A stretch of 15,701 bases of DNA from Methylophaga sp. (GTDB lineage: Bacteria > Pseudomonadota > Gammaproteobacteria > Nitrosococcales > Methylophagaceae). Position 1 is the stretch's first letter. Each line of letters begins with the position of its first letter. The position numbers and the translations under genes were made by a program. The notes under the pieces are model-generated. The model was not told where the DNA came from, made no database searches, and saw only the letters and a list, made by a program, of their open reading frames with translations. Location: the NCBI GenBank assembly GCA_014762585.1, contig JABURN010000178.1, positions 1-15,701 on the forward strand, written 5' to 3'. This document shows positions 1-11,817 of this stretch, piece after piece.

Positions 1-652
1 GCAGGCTGGCACGCACGCAGTTGGGGTCGAAGTGATGGGCACTGCGCAACAGACTTATCGCCTGTTGCCGATCGCTTTCAATCAAAGGTTCAGCCAGTTC
101 GCAGTAAAACTGGGCAATCAGCGTGTGGGTGTTGGTTTTCTTATCAGTCGGCAGCTTTTTTGCCATATCAATGGCTTGCTGCCACTTTTTTTCCTGCTGG
201 TAGATTCGCAGTAGCTGTCGCGGTGCTTCTGTCGGGGTTGGCGAATGCTGCAACAATTCCAGAAATAACTGTTCGGCACGATCCAGTACCCCGGCACTCA
301 TATAGTCGAGGCCCAACTCGACCAGGGCCTGTGTTCGCTGGGCACTGCTCAGCGTGGGCCGCGCAATCAGATTCTGATGAATACGGATTGCGCGCTCGGT
401 TTCGCCACGGCGCCGGAACAGATTGGCGAGTGCAAGATGCGTTTCCACCGTTTCGCTGTTAACTTCCAGCAGACCGATAAAGACATCAATGGCTTTGTCA
501 GGCTGTTCGTTGAGCAGGTAGTTCAGGCCTTTAAAATACTCAGGGCTGAAGGCTGAGTCCTGTGGCCGGTAGCGACGCTTATAATGACGGCGCGCCATCA
601 GCCAGCCGGAGAGGGCGGCCACGGGCAGCAGGAAAAAGAGCCACTGAAGCAT
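1..652 (-). CDS. lapB: LPS assembly protein LapB (YciM), N-terminal part, cut by the window edge
   Basis: Inner-membrane-anchored TPR protein that, in Escherichia coli, works with FtsH to control degradation of LpxC and so the rate of lipopolysaccharide synthesis. Translating the minus strand from the ATG at 650-652 gives 217 codons without a stop, running off the left edge. The first 20 residues form one membrane segment (MLQWLFFLLPVAALSGWLMA), followed by basic RRHYKRRYR and then TPR helices with recognisable LapB segments such as NLFRRRGETERAIRIHQNL, LGLDYMSAG and IAQFYCELA. The C-terminal rubredoxin-like metal domain would lie outside the window; the E. coli protein is 389 aa. The start lies 5 nt after the lapA stop, has no strong ribosome-binding site of its own, and is probably translationally coupled to lapA. 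Identity is firm from remembered similarity to E. coli LapB. Confidence 0.93.
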   Translation of the reverse strand, partial: MLQWLFFLLPVAALSGWLMARRHYKRRYRPQDSAFSPEYFKGLNYLLNEQPDKAIDVFIGLLEVNSETVETHLALANLFRRRGETERAIRIHQNLIARPTLSSAQRTQALVELGLDYMSAGVLDRAEQLFLELLQHSPTPTEAPRQLLRIYQQEKKWQQAIDMAKKLPTDKKTNTHTLIAQFYCELAEPLIESDRQQAISLLRSAHHFDPNCVRASL

Positions 653-657
653 CACGA

Positions 658-951
658 TTAATGGCTGTCTTTGATTGGCAGAATGCGCAGGCTGTTAATT
701 TCCTGCTCGGAAACAGTCAGCCTGTGTTGCAGACGACGGTTTTCGTAACGCAGCTTCAGTGTTGTCAGCACCAGCACAATCATGCCGATGGCGACACCCA
801 GCAGCATGGCTATTACCAGCACGGCGGACAAGGGTAAGGTGAAATCACCAAAATAGAAATTGACCGTCACATCAGTCATATTGAATGCGGCAAATGCGGC
901 GCTGACAATAAAAATCAGTGCGAACAAAAGCAGAAAAAATAGTTTTCGCAT
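658..951 (-). CDS. lapA: LapA family inner-membrane protein (DUF1049)
   Basis: Small membrane protein of 97 aa, close to the roughly 100 aa of E. coli LapA, which acts with LapB in LPS assembly. Two hydrophobic segments are visible, about residues 3-22 and 38-61, separated by the short polar stretch NMTDVTVNFYFGDF that is typical of the family. A charged, helical tail (RYENRRLQHRLTVSEQEINS) follows and probably faces the cytoplasm. An in-frame ATG at 999 would add 16 residues; I prefer the ATG at 951 because GAGGGA lies about 9 nt upstream and the protein then starts MRKLFF with an immediate membrane segment. It is the first gene of a lapA-lapB pair with a 5-nt gap. In E. coli the pair follows ihfB; here a divergent fdxA lies upstream, so the pair probably has its own promoter. 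Confidence 0.88.
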   Translation of the reverse strand: MRKLFFLLLFALIFIVSAAFAAFNMTDVTVNFYFGDFTLPLSAVLVIAMLLGVAIGMIVLVLTTLKLRYENRRLQHRLTVSEQEINSLRILPIKDSH

Positions 952-1004
952 ACTGCGCAGTCCCTCAATATTGCTTAAATCAGAGCAAAGTCTTCCCACA
1001 GCCG

Positions 1005-1032
1005 ATCATACCGCAAAAACGATCCTTGCCCA
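1005..1032 (-). promoter_or_regulatory. Candidate sigma-70 promoter for lapA-lapB
   Basis: On the minus strand, TATGAT (1005-1010) is one mismatch from the -10 consensus. A weak -35, TGGGCA (1027-1032), lies 16 nt upstream. The leader to the lapA ATG would be about 45 nt. The -35 overlaps the proposed fdxA -35 on the other strand. Confidence 0.45.
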
Positions 1033-1056
1033 GAACAGGTACAAATCATGTAAAAT
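1026..1056 (+). promoter_or_regulatory. Candidate promoter for fdxA
   Basis: TTGCCC (1026-1031) and TAAAAT (1051-1056) are separated by 19 nt, which is longer than ideal. Transcription would start near 1063 and give a leader of about 53 nt containing the inverted repeat at 1073-1088. This is the best candidate between the divergent genes, but it is weak by consensus. Confidence 0.35.
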
Positions 1057-1072
1057 GTCCGTTTAATTAAAG

Positions 1073-1088
1073 ACAGGCTGGAGCCTGT
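1073..1088. repeat. Inverted repeat in the fdxA leader
   Basis: ACAGGCT and AGCCTGT form a perfect 7-bp inverted repeat around GG. As RNA it could fold as a 6-bp stem with a UGGA loop; as DNA it could be a dimer operator. It lies between the proposed fdxA promoter and the GGAG ribosome-binding site at 1104-1107. There is no T-run, so it is not an intrinsic terminator. Confidence 0.5.
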
Positions 1089-1115
1089 ATAACTCGTGTT
1101 TTTGGAGAATTCAAC

Positions 1116-1439
1116 ATGACCTTTGTTGTCACAGAAAACTGTATCAAGTGTAAATATACTGACTGCGTTGATGTCTGCCCAGTAGATTGTTTTCACGAAG
1201 GTCCGAACTTTCTGGTCATCGATCCGGACGAGTGCATCGACTGCACCCTGTGTGAGCCGGAGTGTCCTGCAGAAGCGATTTTCTCGGAAGATGATTTGCC
1301 GGATGAGCAAATGGAGTTTCTGCAAATCAATGAAGAGCTGTCACGTGTGTGGCCGGTTCTGTCTGAGAAGAAAGACCCGCTGCCTGACGCAGAAGAATGG
1401 GACGGAAAACCGGACAAAACACCGCTCTTGGAAAGATAA
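1116..1439 (+). CDS. fdxA: 7Fe ferredoxin FdxA ([3Fe-4S][4Fe-4S], Azotobacter FdI type)
   Basis: Soluble low-potential electron carrier of 107 aa, the usual size of the Azotobacter ferredoxin I family. The cysteine pattern fits a 7Fe protein: C9, C17 and C50 for the 3Fe cluster, and C21, C40, C43 and C46 for the 4Fe cluster. The extra C12 and C25 match the free cysteines of FdI. The C-terminal extension from about residue 58 is the long helical tail that separates this family from short 8Fe ferredoxins. The start is supported by GGAG 8 nt upstream of the ATG. The gene stands alone between divergent lapA and convergent rpoH and ends at a strong terminator. Its electron partners are unknown; in Azotobacter and Pseudomonas the family is linked to redox control through ferredoxin-NADP reductase (family knowledge, not visible here). 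Confidence 0.95.
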   Translation: MTFVVTENCIKCKYTDCVDVCPVDCFHEGPNFLVIDPDECIDCTLCEPECPAEAIFSEDDLPDEQMEFLQINEELSRVWPVLSEKKDPLPDAEEWDGKPDKTPLLER

Positions 1440-1460
1440 TCTGACTTTCAGAGCAGAAAT

Positions 1461-1490
1461 AAAAAAGCCCGCTTCGCGCGGGCTTTTTTT
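1461..1490. terminator. Bidirectional intrinsic terminator between fdxA and rpoH
   Basis: GCCCGC (1467-1472) and GCGGGC (1478-1483) form a 6-bp GC stem around a TTCGC loop. An A-run (1461-1466) precedes it and a T-run (1484-1490) follows, so the hairpin carries a U-tract in either direction. It lies 21 nt after the fdxA stop and 17 nt after the rpoH stop, and should end both convergent transcripts. Confidence 0.93.
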
Positions 1491-1507
1491 GTGTTTCAAG
1501 TTTGGCC

Positions 1508-2368
1508 TCAGATCATGAGTTTCTGGAGCTTCTTGATGGCATTGTTTTCAATCTGACGAATGCGTTCTGCAGAGACCTGGTATTGCTCAGCCAGGGTATG
1601 CAGCGTTGCCTTGTCATCTTCTTTCAACCAGCGCTGAGCGATGATATCGCGGCTGCGCTCATCCAGCGTTGAGAGGGCATTAGCCAGTTTCTGTTGCTGG
1701 TAATCGCTGTAGTCATCCTGTTCCAGCTGCTGGGAAGGATCCGTATTTTCCGGTGCAGCCAGATACGCGACCGGAGAATAATGATTCTCTTCGTCATCCG
1801 TATCTGCCGGGAGATCAAATGAGGCATCCGGTTGAGCCAGTCTGCGCTCCATTTCCATAACATTGGCCGGTGTCACGCCCAGATCCTCTGCGACCGCTTC
1901 CACTTCTTCCTGGTTCAACCAGCCCAGGCGTTGTTTGGCACTGCGAAGGTTGAAAAACAACTTGCGCTGCGCCTTGGTGGTCGCGATTTTCACGATGCGC
2001 CAGTTGCGGATCACATATTCATGAATTTCAGCACGAATCCAGTGAACGGCAAAAGAGACCAGTCGAACACCTTTTTCGGGGTTGAAGCGTTTAACCGCTT
2101 TCATCAGACCGATATTGCCTTCCTGAATCAGGTCGGCGACCGGCAAACCATAACCGCTGTAGCCTTTAGCAATACGAACAACAAAGCGCAAGTGAGACAG
2201 TACCAGCCGTTGGGCGGCTTCGAGATCACCGTCACGCTGCAGCTTGCTTGCTAAATCGTACTCTTCTTCAGCGGTCAGTACGGGAATGGTGTGTACCAGA
2301 CTGGTATAGGCGTCGAGATTACCGATCGGTGCCAATGCCAGTTCATATTGGGCCACATTGTTTGTCAT
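1508..2368 (-). CDS. rpoH: RNA polymerase sigma-32 (heat-shock sigma factor RpoH)
   Basis: Directs RNA polymerase to heat-shock promoters for chaperones and proteases. The 286-aa product is close to the 284 aa of E. coli RpoH. Region 2 is clear ([20 protein letters not shown] at 79-98, then [18 protein letters not shown], the promoter -10 reading part). The diagnostic RpoH box QRKLFFNLR is at 134-142, and a region 4 helix-turn-helix spans about 253-282 ([20 protein letters not shown]). An upstream in-frame ATG at 2407 would add 13 residues; I chose the ATG at 2368 because CAGGAGA lies 8 nt before it and the N-terminus then matches known RpoH proteins ([12 protein letters not shown]). The upstream ATG also falls next to promoter-like sequence. 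rpoH follows ftsYEX on the same strand, the usual gammaproteobacterial order, but has its own promoter region. The first codons may belong to a translational thermosensor, as in E. coli; I could not fold this. Confidence 0.97.
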   Translation of the reverse strand: MTNNVAQYELALAPIGNLDAYTSLVHTIPVLTAEEEYDLASKLQRDGDLEAAQRLVLSHLRFVVRIAKGYSGYGLPVADLIQEGNIGLMKAVKRFNPEKGVRLVSFAVHWIRAEIHEYVIRNWRIVKIATTKAQRKLFFNLRSAKQRLGWLNQEEVEAVAEDLGVTPANVMEMERRLAQPDASFDLPADTDDEENHYSPVAYLAAPENTDPSQQLEQDDYSDYQQQKLANALSTLDERSRDIIAQRWLKEDDKATLHTLAEQYQVSAERIRQIENNAIKKLQKLMI

Positions 2369-2397
2369 CTGCGCAGTCTCCTGAGAGTCATCGCTCA

Positions 2398-2406
2398 ATA
2401 ATAGCA
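2398..2406 (-). promoter_or_regulatory. Candidate extended -10 promoter for rpoH
   Basis: On the minus strand, TGCTATTAT (2398-2406) has an extended -10 form, about 30 nt upstream of the rpoH ATG at 2368. No good -35 lies at normal spacing. It sits within an AT-rich 7-bp inverted repeat, AATAATA (2397-2403) and TATTATT (2412-2418), which could be chance in such AT-rich sequence. Confidence 0.35.
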
Positions 2407-2427
2407 TTAATTATTATTTTGCCACTA

Positions 2428-2456
2428 TATGAGTATGTAAATCAGGTAAAAGTTCC
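2428..2456 (-). promoter_or_regulatory. Candidate sigma-E (RpoE)-type promoter for rpoH
   Basis: On the minus strand, GGAACTT (2450-2456) is a perfect match to the -35 of sigma-E promoters. It is followed after 17 nt by TCATA (2428-2432), a partial match to the TCnnA -10. It lies in the non-coding gap just past the ftsX stop (2470) and about 60 nt upstream of the rpoH ATG. In E. coli, rpoH has a sigma-E promoter (P3) of the form GAACTT, 16 nt, TCTGA. The -35 match and location are direct observations; the assignment is inference. Confidence 0.5.
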
Positions 2457-2469
2457 TCTTATGGCGGCT

Positions 2470-3399
2470 TTAAGTCGGCTCGATATCATTGAGGTGTCGA
2501 CCCACTGCAAGCCAGGCACCAAGCACCCCTAACACCAGCCCGAACAGGGGCAGGGCGATAAACATCTGCCCGCCCAACCAGTTCAGCGTGAACTGACTGT
2601 CATACAGTGAAGCCAGCCGGTTCACAGGTCCACTGACAAACAGCAGTGTCAGCAGCAAGGTCAGCCAGGCAATCGCGCCACCCAGCAGGCCATACCAGAA
2701 GCCGGTGTAGAGAAACGGTCGTCTGACAAAAGCATTGGTACCGCCAACCAGTTTGATAACGCGGATCTCTGTCTGACGATTCAGAATAGCCAGACGAATG
2801 GTATTGCCGATAACCAGTAATACGCTGAGTGACAGCAAGATAGCCAGAATGCTGATCCCACGTTCACCGGCTTCATTAATACTGCGTAGCCGCTGCAGCC
2901 ATTCCATATCCAGTTTGGCGAGTTCGACTTCCTGCATGTTCTGCAGTCTGTCGAGCAGGCTCTGCAACGCTTCGTTTTCATGCTGGCTGGCTTCGGGCTG
3001 AATAATAATCACCGGGGGCAAGGGGTTGTCAGGCAGGGTATCAAGCAGACTGTCGAGACCGGATAAATCACGGAATTCTGCCAGAGAGTCTTTAGCCGAC
3101 TGATAATGCACCGCATTGATATCAGGCCAGGTGAGTAACTGTTCGGCCAGTTGCTTGCCACGCTGATCCGGCGTGTTGTGATGCAGGAACAGGGAAATCT
3201 GGCTGGCTTCATCCCACTGGCTGCTGACCTGTTCAACATTTTTCAGCAGCACATACAGCCCTGCTGGCAAAGCCAGTGCAATCCCGATAACGAGCACGGT
3301 CATGGTGGTGGCAGCCGGCGTCCGCCACAACTGACCCAGACTGTAGAGCATGACTTGCAGATGACGCAGGAAATAATTGTGAATATTGAGTTTCAGCAT
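2470..3399 (-). CDS. ftsX: Cell division protein FtsX (permease-like subunit of FtsEX)
   Basis: Membrane partner of the FtsE ATPase; FtsEX acts at the septum to activate cell-wall amidases through periplasmic regulators such as EnvC. The 309-aa protein has the FtsX layout: a short cytoplasmic N-terminus, membrane segment 1 at about 33-53, a large extracytoplasmic domain (54-180), and three more membrane segments at about 181-202, 233-256 and 279-300. The motif IRVIKLVGGTNAFVRRPFLY after segment 2 is typical of FtsX. The ATG overlaps the ftsE stop by 1 nt (TGATG), which indicates translational coupling. It is the last gene of ftsY-ftsE-ftsX; no terminator is evident after it, so some transcription may continue into rpoH. 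Confidence 0.96.
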   Translation of the reverse strand: MLKLNIHNYFLRHLQVMLYSLGQLWRTPAATTMTVLVIGIALALPAGLYVLLKNVEQVSSQWDEASQISLFLHHNTPDQRGKQLAEQLLTWPDINAVHYQSAKDSLAEFRDLSGLDSLLDTLPDNPLPPVIIIQPEASQHENEALQSLLDRLQNMQEVELAKLDMEWLQRLRSINEAGERGISILAILLSLSVLLVIGNTIRLAILNRQTEIRVIKLVGGTNAFVRRPFLYTGFWYGLLGGAIAWLTLLLTLLFVSGPVNRLASLYDSQFTLNWLGGQMFIALPLFGLVLGVLGAWLAVGRHLNDIEPT

Positions 3400-4049
3400 C
3401 AGGCCAGTCGTCCCTGATGAAGCGTGATTTGGCGGTGTGACATGCTATTAATAAGCTCCAGATCATGCGAGGCGATAAAGACAGTCACACCCACCTGATT
3501 GAATTGTTCGAACAGAAACATGATTTCCCGGGACAGGTCCGGATCCAGATTACCGGTAGGCTCATCGGCTAGAAGCACCGGTGGCCGGTTCACCACCGCA
3601 CGGGCAATGCCGACCCGTTGTTGCTCACCACCGGACAGGGCGATGGGCAGGCTTCGCTCTTTACCCAGCAGGCCTACTTTGTCCAGCGCGGCTCTGACTC
3701 TACGTCCAATCTCGCGGTGATTCTCACCGGCGATAATCAGGGGTAAAGCGACATTGTCGAAAACCGTACGATCATGCAGCAGGTTGTGGTCCTGAAATAC
3801 CAAGCCAATCTTGCGGCGGTAGTAGGGGATTTTCCATTTCGGCAGCCGGGTGAGATTCTGATTGTTGACCCAGACCTGCCCGTGTGAACTGCGCTCGATC
3901 AATGCAATGAGTTTCAGCAGGGTGCTTTTACCTGCGCCGGAGTGGCCGGTCAGAAAAGCCATTTCGCCTTTTTCCAGCTCAAAACTAAGTCCGGACAGCG
4001 CTTCATGCTGGTTGGGATAACGTTTGTATACCTCACTGAAGCGGATCAT
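3399..4049 (-). CDS. ftsE: Cell division ATP-binding protein FtsE
   Basis: ABC-type ATPase that pairs with FtsX at the divisome. The 216-aa product carries all ABC motifs: Walker [10 protein letters not shown] at 35-43, Q-loop Q86 in GLVFQD, signature LSGGEQQR at 138-145, Walker B VLLADE at 158-163, D-loop GNLD at 166-169 and H-loop H195 in ASHD. This intact set predicts an active ATPase. The start [12 protein letters not shown] is characteristic of FtsE. The ATG overlaps the ftsY stop by 1 nt (TAATG), and the stop overlaps the ftsX start, so the three genes form a coupled operon. FtsE is distinguished from LolD/MacB-type ATPases by its neighbours and by the FVYKRY-like N-terminus. Confidence 0.96.
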   Translation of the reverse strand: MIRFSEVYKRYPNQHEALSGLSFELEKGEMAFLTGHSGAGKSTLLKLIALIERSSHGQVWVNNQNLTRLPKWKIPYYRRKIGLVFQDHNLLHDRTVFDNVALPLIIAGENHREIGRRVRAALDKVGLLGKERSLPIALSGGEQQRVGIARAVVNRPPVLLADEPTGNLDPDLSREIMFLFEQFNQVGVTVFIASHDLELINSMSHRQITLHQGRLA

Positions 4050-5113
4050 TAATCGTCTTCCCGTCCTAACAGGGCATCAACAAAATCATTGGCATTGAAG
4101 GGGCGTAGATCATCAATTTTTTCGCCCACACCGATGTAACGGATAGGCAAGCCGGTCTTGTCTGCAATGGCAAAGATGATGCCGCCCTTGGCGGTGCCAT
4201 CGAGTTTGGTGAGGGTAATACCGGTAACACCGACAGCCTCGTTGAATTGCTGCGCCTGTTGCAATGCATTCTGACCCGTGCCGGCATCAACGACCAGCAT
4301 GACTTCATGCGGGGCGGTCTCATCGATTTTGCCCATCACCCGTTTCACTTTTTTCAGCTCTTCCATCAAGTTGGACTGGGTGTGCAGACGGCCAGCGGTA
4401 TCGGCAATCAAAATGTCGATATCACGGGCTTTGGCTGCTTCCAGAGAGTCATAAATCACTGAGGCTGAATCGGCACCCGTGGGCTGGGCAATCACCGGGA
4501 TTTTGTTGCGTTCCCCCCAGACCTGAAGTTGTTCCACCGCGGCGGCACGGAAGGTGTCACCGGCGGCGAGCATCACTTTTTTGCCCTGTTGCTGAAATTG
4601 CTTGGCCAGTTTGCCGATGGTCGTGGTTTTACCGACACCGTTAATGCCCACCATCAGAATGACATACGGACCTTGTTTGGCCGGAATCACCAGCGGCTTG
4701 GCGCTGGGTTCAAGAATCCTGACCATGTCGTCACGCATGGCGTCAAACAAAGCTTCAACATCGCCAAGCTGCTTGCGGTTAACCCGCTGTGTCAGGTCAT
4801 CAATGATGCGTGCGGTGGCATCAACACCGAGATCCGCGGTCAGTAGCTGGGTTTCCAGGTCCTCCAGCAGGTCATCATCAATGGTTTTTCGGCCCAGGAC
4901 CAGGCTGGCAAAGCCTTCGGTCAGTTTATTACTGGTTCGGCTCAAACCTTGTTTGAGGCGACCGAACAGGCCGGTTTTTGATGGGGCTTCTGCGGTTGCA
5001 TCAGCCTCGCTTTCCGGTTGCGCTGCTGGCGTTATTTCAGCAGGCGCTTCAACCTGCTCTGGCGCCGCTTCCGGCTCGTTTGCTTTGTTTTTTTTTCTGA
5101 GGAAACTAAACAT
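4049..5113 (-). CDS. ftsY: Signal recognition particle receptor FtsY
   Basis: GTPase that docks SRP-bound ribosomes at the Sec translocon for co-translational membrane insertion. The 354-aa protein begins [10 protein letters not shown] and has a short acidic, Ala/Glu/Pro-rich A domain (about 11-45), much shorter than in E. coli FtsY (497 aa) but normal for many gammaproteobacteria. The N domain spans about 47-140 and the G domain 150-350. GTPase motifs are visible: G1 [10 protein letters not shown] (156-165), DTAGR (238-242) and TKLDG (302-306), plus the SRP-GTPase motif [14 protein letters not shown] (183-196). It is the first gene of ftsY-ftsE-ftsX and is divergent from the M16 peptidase gene with a 63-bp gap. 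I see no convincing promoter hexamers in that gap. Confidence 0.97.
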   Translation of the reverse strand: MFSFLRKKNKANEPEAAPEQVEAPAEITPAAQPESEADATAEAPSKTGLFGRLKQGLSRTSNKLTEGFASLVLGRKTIDDDLLEDLETQLLTADLGVDATARIIDDLTQRVNRKQLGDVEALFDAMRDDMVRILEPSAKPLVIPAKQGPYVILMVGINGVGKTTTIGKLAKQFQQQGKKVMLAAGDTFRAAAVEQLQVWGERNKIPVIAQPTGADSASVIYDSLEAAKARDIDILIADTAGRLHTQSNLMEELKKVKRVMGKIDETAPHEVMLVVDAGTGQNALQQAQQFNEAVGVTGITLTKLDGTAKGGIIFAIADKTGLPIRYIGVGEKIDDLRPFNANDFVDALLGREDD

Positions 5114-5176
5114 ATTTTCTGCTTGTCGTTACACTTCGACGGTCAATCTTATCACGCAGCCATTAAAGAGATGCAG

Positions 5177-6544
5177 ATGCTGAAACTAAAAAATTTAGCC
5201 TGGCTGGCCCTGTTACTGCCCGGCATTGTACAGGCACAGGTCAGCGAATTTGAGCTGGAAAACGGACTCAAGCTCATAGTAAAGGAAGATCACCGGGCAC
5301 CGGTGGTTGTGTCCCAAGTCTGGTACAAAGTCGGTTCCAGCTATGAATACAACGGTATTACCGGGATTTCACACGTGCTGGAGCATATGATGTTCAAGGG
5401 CACAGAAAACCTGGAACCGAATGAATTTTCTCAGATCATCGCCCGCAACGGGGGGGAGCAGAATGCTTTCACCGGCCGTGATTACACCGCCTATTTCCAG
5501 AAACTGCATAAAGATCGCCTTGAGGTCAGCTTCAAGCATGAAGCCGATCGCATGCGCAATCTCGTGATTGAGCCGGCCGAGCTGCTCAAAGAGCGTGATG
5601 TGGTGGCTGAAGAACGTCGTATGCGTACTGAAGACAATCCTCAGTCCCTGCTGCGTGAACATTTCAATGCTGCCGCTTTCATGAGTAGCCCTTACCACCA
5701 CCCGATTATCGGCTGGATGAGCGATATTCAGCACTATGAGGCGGAGGACTTAAAGGCCTGGTATCAGATGTGGTACGCCCCTAATAACGCTACGGTGGTC
5801 GTGGCTGGCGATGTGGAGCCCAAAGCGGTACTGGATCTGGCGAAAAAATATTTTGGTCCTCTTGAACCTGAGACCGTGGCCGAACTCAAGCCACGTGTTG
5901 AAGTGCCTCAGAAAGGACTGCGCGAAATCAAAGTCAAGGCGCCGGCTGAATTGCCTTATCTGATGATGGGGTGGAAAGTACCCACCGTGACTACCATCAC
6001 GGAAGACAACAGCTGGGAGCCTTACGCACTGGAAGTGCTTGCAGGTGTTCTGGATGGTGGCAACAGCGCCCGTTTTGCCAGAGAGCTGGTACGAGAACAG
6101 CAGGTCGCCACCAGTGTCGGCGCTGGTAACAGCCTGTTTTCAAGATTAAAAGATTTGTTCCTGGTCGCAGGCACCCCGGCTAACGGCAAGAGCGTGGATG
6201 ATCTGCAAGCTGCAGTACGTGAACAGATTGAGCGACTCAAACAAACCCCGGTAACTGCAGAAGAACTCGACCGGGTGAAAGCCCAGGTGGTGGCAGAAAC
6301 AGTGTATGAAAAAGACAGTGTGTTTTATCAGGCGATGCAAATCGGCATGCTGGAAACAATCGGTCTTGACTGGATGGTCGGCGAGCAATACGTCGATAAC
6401 ATCAAAGCGGTGACCGCTGAGCAAGTGCAGGCGGTGGCCAGGAAATATTTTGTCGACGACAGCCTGACTATTGCTGAGCTGGTTCCATTACCACTGGATG
6501 GACGCCGTCCTGTTTCAAACGCTGGAGATGCGCATGTTCGCTAG
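5177..6544 (+). CDS. Secreted M16 family zinc metallopeptidase (catalytic partner)
   Basis: Probable periplasmic peptidase of 455 aa, the length of a two-domain M16B subunit (pitrilysin / mitochondrial processing peptidase superfamily). A signal peptide (residues 1-20, ending VQA before Q21) indicates export. The inverted zinc motif HxxEH is intact at H66-V-L-E69-H70, and the third zinc ligand is E145 or E146 in VVAEERRM. In the C-terminal domain, at about 304-317 (LVREQQVATSVGAG), the Arg is kept but the Tyr of the Arg/Tyr substrate pair is absent. Of nearby ATGs, the one at 5177 is chosen over 5171 because AAAGAG lies 6 nt upstream. Its stop overlaps the next M16 gene by 11 nt, so the two products are probably made together as a heterodimer. 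The substrate is unknown. In Pseudomonas a similar M16 pair lies beside ftsY. Confidence 0.92.
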   Translation: MLKLKNLAWLALLLPGIVQAQVSEFELENGLKLIVKEDHRAPVVVSQVWYKVGSSYEYNGITGISHVLEHMMFKGTENLEPNEFSQIIARNGGEQNAFTGRDYTAYFQKLHKDRLEVSFKHEADRMRNLVIEPAELLKERDVVAEERRMRTEDNPQSLLREHFNAAAFMSSPYHHPIIGWMSDIQHYEAEDLKAWYQMWYAPNNATVVVAGDVEPKAVLDLAKKYFGPLEPETVAELKPRVEVPQKGLREIKVKAPAELPYLMMGWKVPTVTTITEDNSWEPYALEVLAGVLDGGNSARFARELVREQQVATSVGAGNSLFSRLKDLFLVAGTPANGKSVDDLQAAVREQIERLKQTPVTAEELDRVKAQVVAETVYEKDSVFYQAMQIGMLETIGLDWMVGEQYVDNIKAVTAEQVQAVARKYFVDDSLTIAELVPLPLDGRRPVSNAGDAHVR

Positions 6545-7821
6545 AGCTTTTGTATTTGTATTCACTCTGTTATCAGCCGGCCTGAGCTGGGCCGGACCTG
6601 AAATCCAGCACTGGACTACCGACAACAATGCCCGGGTCTATTATGTCCCTGCACCAGAGCTGCCGATGGTGGACATCAGCGTGGTATTCGACGCCGGTGC
6701 GGCACGAGACGGCGATATGCCGGGCACAGCGAAAATGACCGCCGCCATGATCGACGAAGGTACGGAAACCATGACGGCCGATGATATCGCCAGTGCCTTC
6801 GCCAATGTCGGTGCCAAATTCGGCGCCAGTTCCGAGCGCGATATGGCTGTGTTCAGCCTGCGTACGCTGACAGAAGAACAGGCCTTTGAGCAGGCGCTGG
6901 ATACTTACACCAAGGTGCTATCAGCTCCCGCCTTTCCGCAGGACGCTTTTGGTCGTATTCAGCAAACCTTGCTGACCGGGCTGCAGGCAGAAAATCAGTC
7001 ACCACAGGCGATTGCTACCCGGGCTTTCTATGAGAGTCTCTACAATCAGCACCCTTACAGTGTGATGCCCGCCGGTAATGCCGACAGCGTGCAAAAGCTG
7101 AAGCCAGCCGATTTGAAAGCCTTCTATGATCGTTATTACGTCAGCAGTAATGCCGTGGTGGTGATTGTCGGCGCAGTGGAGCGCAAACAGGCAGAGCAGA
7201 TCGCCAAACAGCTGACTTCAGGTCTTACCACCGGTCAGCCTGCGGAAAAGCTGCCTGAAGTGCCGGCATTGAATCAAGCGCAGCAAATCAACAAAAGCTT
7301 TCCTTCAACCCAGACTACTATCGTAATGGGGCAGACCGGCATGAGCCGTGATGATCCGGATTATTTCCCGCTTTATGTCGGAAATCATATCCTGGGCGGC
7401 AGTGGACTGGTATCGCAGCTCAGCGATGAATTGCGGGAAAAACGCGGTTTAACCTACGGCGTGTATAGTTATTTCCGGCCAATGCAGCAGAAAGGACCCT
7501 ATCAGTTTGCCTTGCAGACTCGCAACGAAAAGGCACAGGAAGCGCTGACCGTGCTGCAGGATACCCTTAAGAAGTTCATCACAAACGGCCCCACCGAAGC
7601 GGAGTTAACCGCTGCCAAACAGAATATCACCGGCGGCTTTGCACTGCGGGTGGACAGCAACAGCAAGATCGCAGACTACCTCGCTATGATAGGATTCTAC
7701 GACTTGCCATTGGACTACCTGGATAACTTTAACGACAAAGTGAACGCAGTGACCTTGGCGGATGTTAAACAGGCATTCGAGCGACGTGTGAATGCCGACA
7801 CAATGCTGACGGTGCTGGTAG

Positions 7822-7844
<23 letters not shown>
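6534..7844 (+). CDS. Secreted M16 family protein lacking the zinc motif (partner subunit)
   Basis: Second M16B-type protein, 436 aa, with a signal peptide (about residues 1-20, MFARAFVFVFTLLSAGLSWA). Aligned to its neighbour, the segment GTAKMTAAMIDEGT (64-77) sits where the HxxEH motif should be, with K67, A70 and A71 replacing the two His and the catalytic Glu; it should not bind zinc there. It keeps the C-terminal Arg/Tyr pair (R301 and Y308 in LREKRGLTYGVYSY) used by M16 enzymes to hold substrate. This is the pattern of a non-catalytic M16 subunit that completes the active site of the upstream protein. The ATG at 6534 is chosen over 6528 because GGAG lies 6 nt before it. It overlaps the preceding gene by 11 nt and rsmD by 23 nt. 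Confidence 0.92.
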
Positions 7845-8894
<1,050 letters not shown>

Positions 8895-8932
8895 CAGCGA
8901 TAAGATCGCTCAAATATCGAATTGTGGAGTAA

Positions 8933-9190
<258 letters not shown>

Positions 9191-9232
9191 GTGTTCGGCG
9201 CTATGATGCGCAGCCGGCATCGTCGTATTAAT

Positions 9233-9258
9233 AAAAGCAGCCTGCGGGCTGCTTTTTT
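9233..9258 (+). terminator. Intrinsic terminator after the ferredoxin gene
   Basis: GCAGCC (9237-9242) and GGCTGC (9247-9252) form a 6-bp GC stem around a TGCG loop, extended by A-T pairs (AAAA at 9233-9236 with the T-run). Six T residues (9253-9258) follow. It closes the M16-rsmD-coaD-fdx run and isolates leuS. Confidence 0.92.
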
Positions 9259-9282
9259 GTTGCTATTGAGCACAACTATATT

Positions 9283-11803
<2,521 letters not shown>

Positions 11804-11817
11804 TAAAGGAAATAAAC

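Noticed and set aside
2300..2366. RpoH translational thermosensor in the first codons
   Set aside because: The coding residues match E. coli RpoH, but I could not fold the RNA reliably by eye, so it is not listed as a feature.
2369..2407. Longer RpoH N-terminus starting at the ATG at 2407
   Set aside because: The added 13 residues do not resemble RpoH, the start overlaps promoter-like AT-rich sequence, and the ATG at 2368 has a strong ribosome-binding site.
5018..5176. Extended N-terminus for the first M16 peptidase
   Set aside because: The extension runs antisense into ftsY and would bury the signal peptide; AAAGAG before 5177 fits the shorter form.
4602..5183. 193-codon plus-strand open frame inside ftsY
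   Set aside because: Antisense to ftsY, Ser/Arg-rich low-complexity product, no ribosome-binding site. A shadow frame.
9195..9230. GATGC / GCATC imperfect inverted repeat after the ferredoxin gene
   Set aside because: Only a 5-bp stem with a 7-nt loop and no T-run; the real terminator is at 9233-9258.
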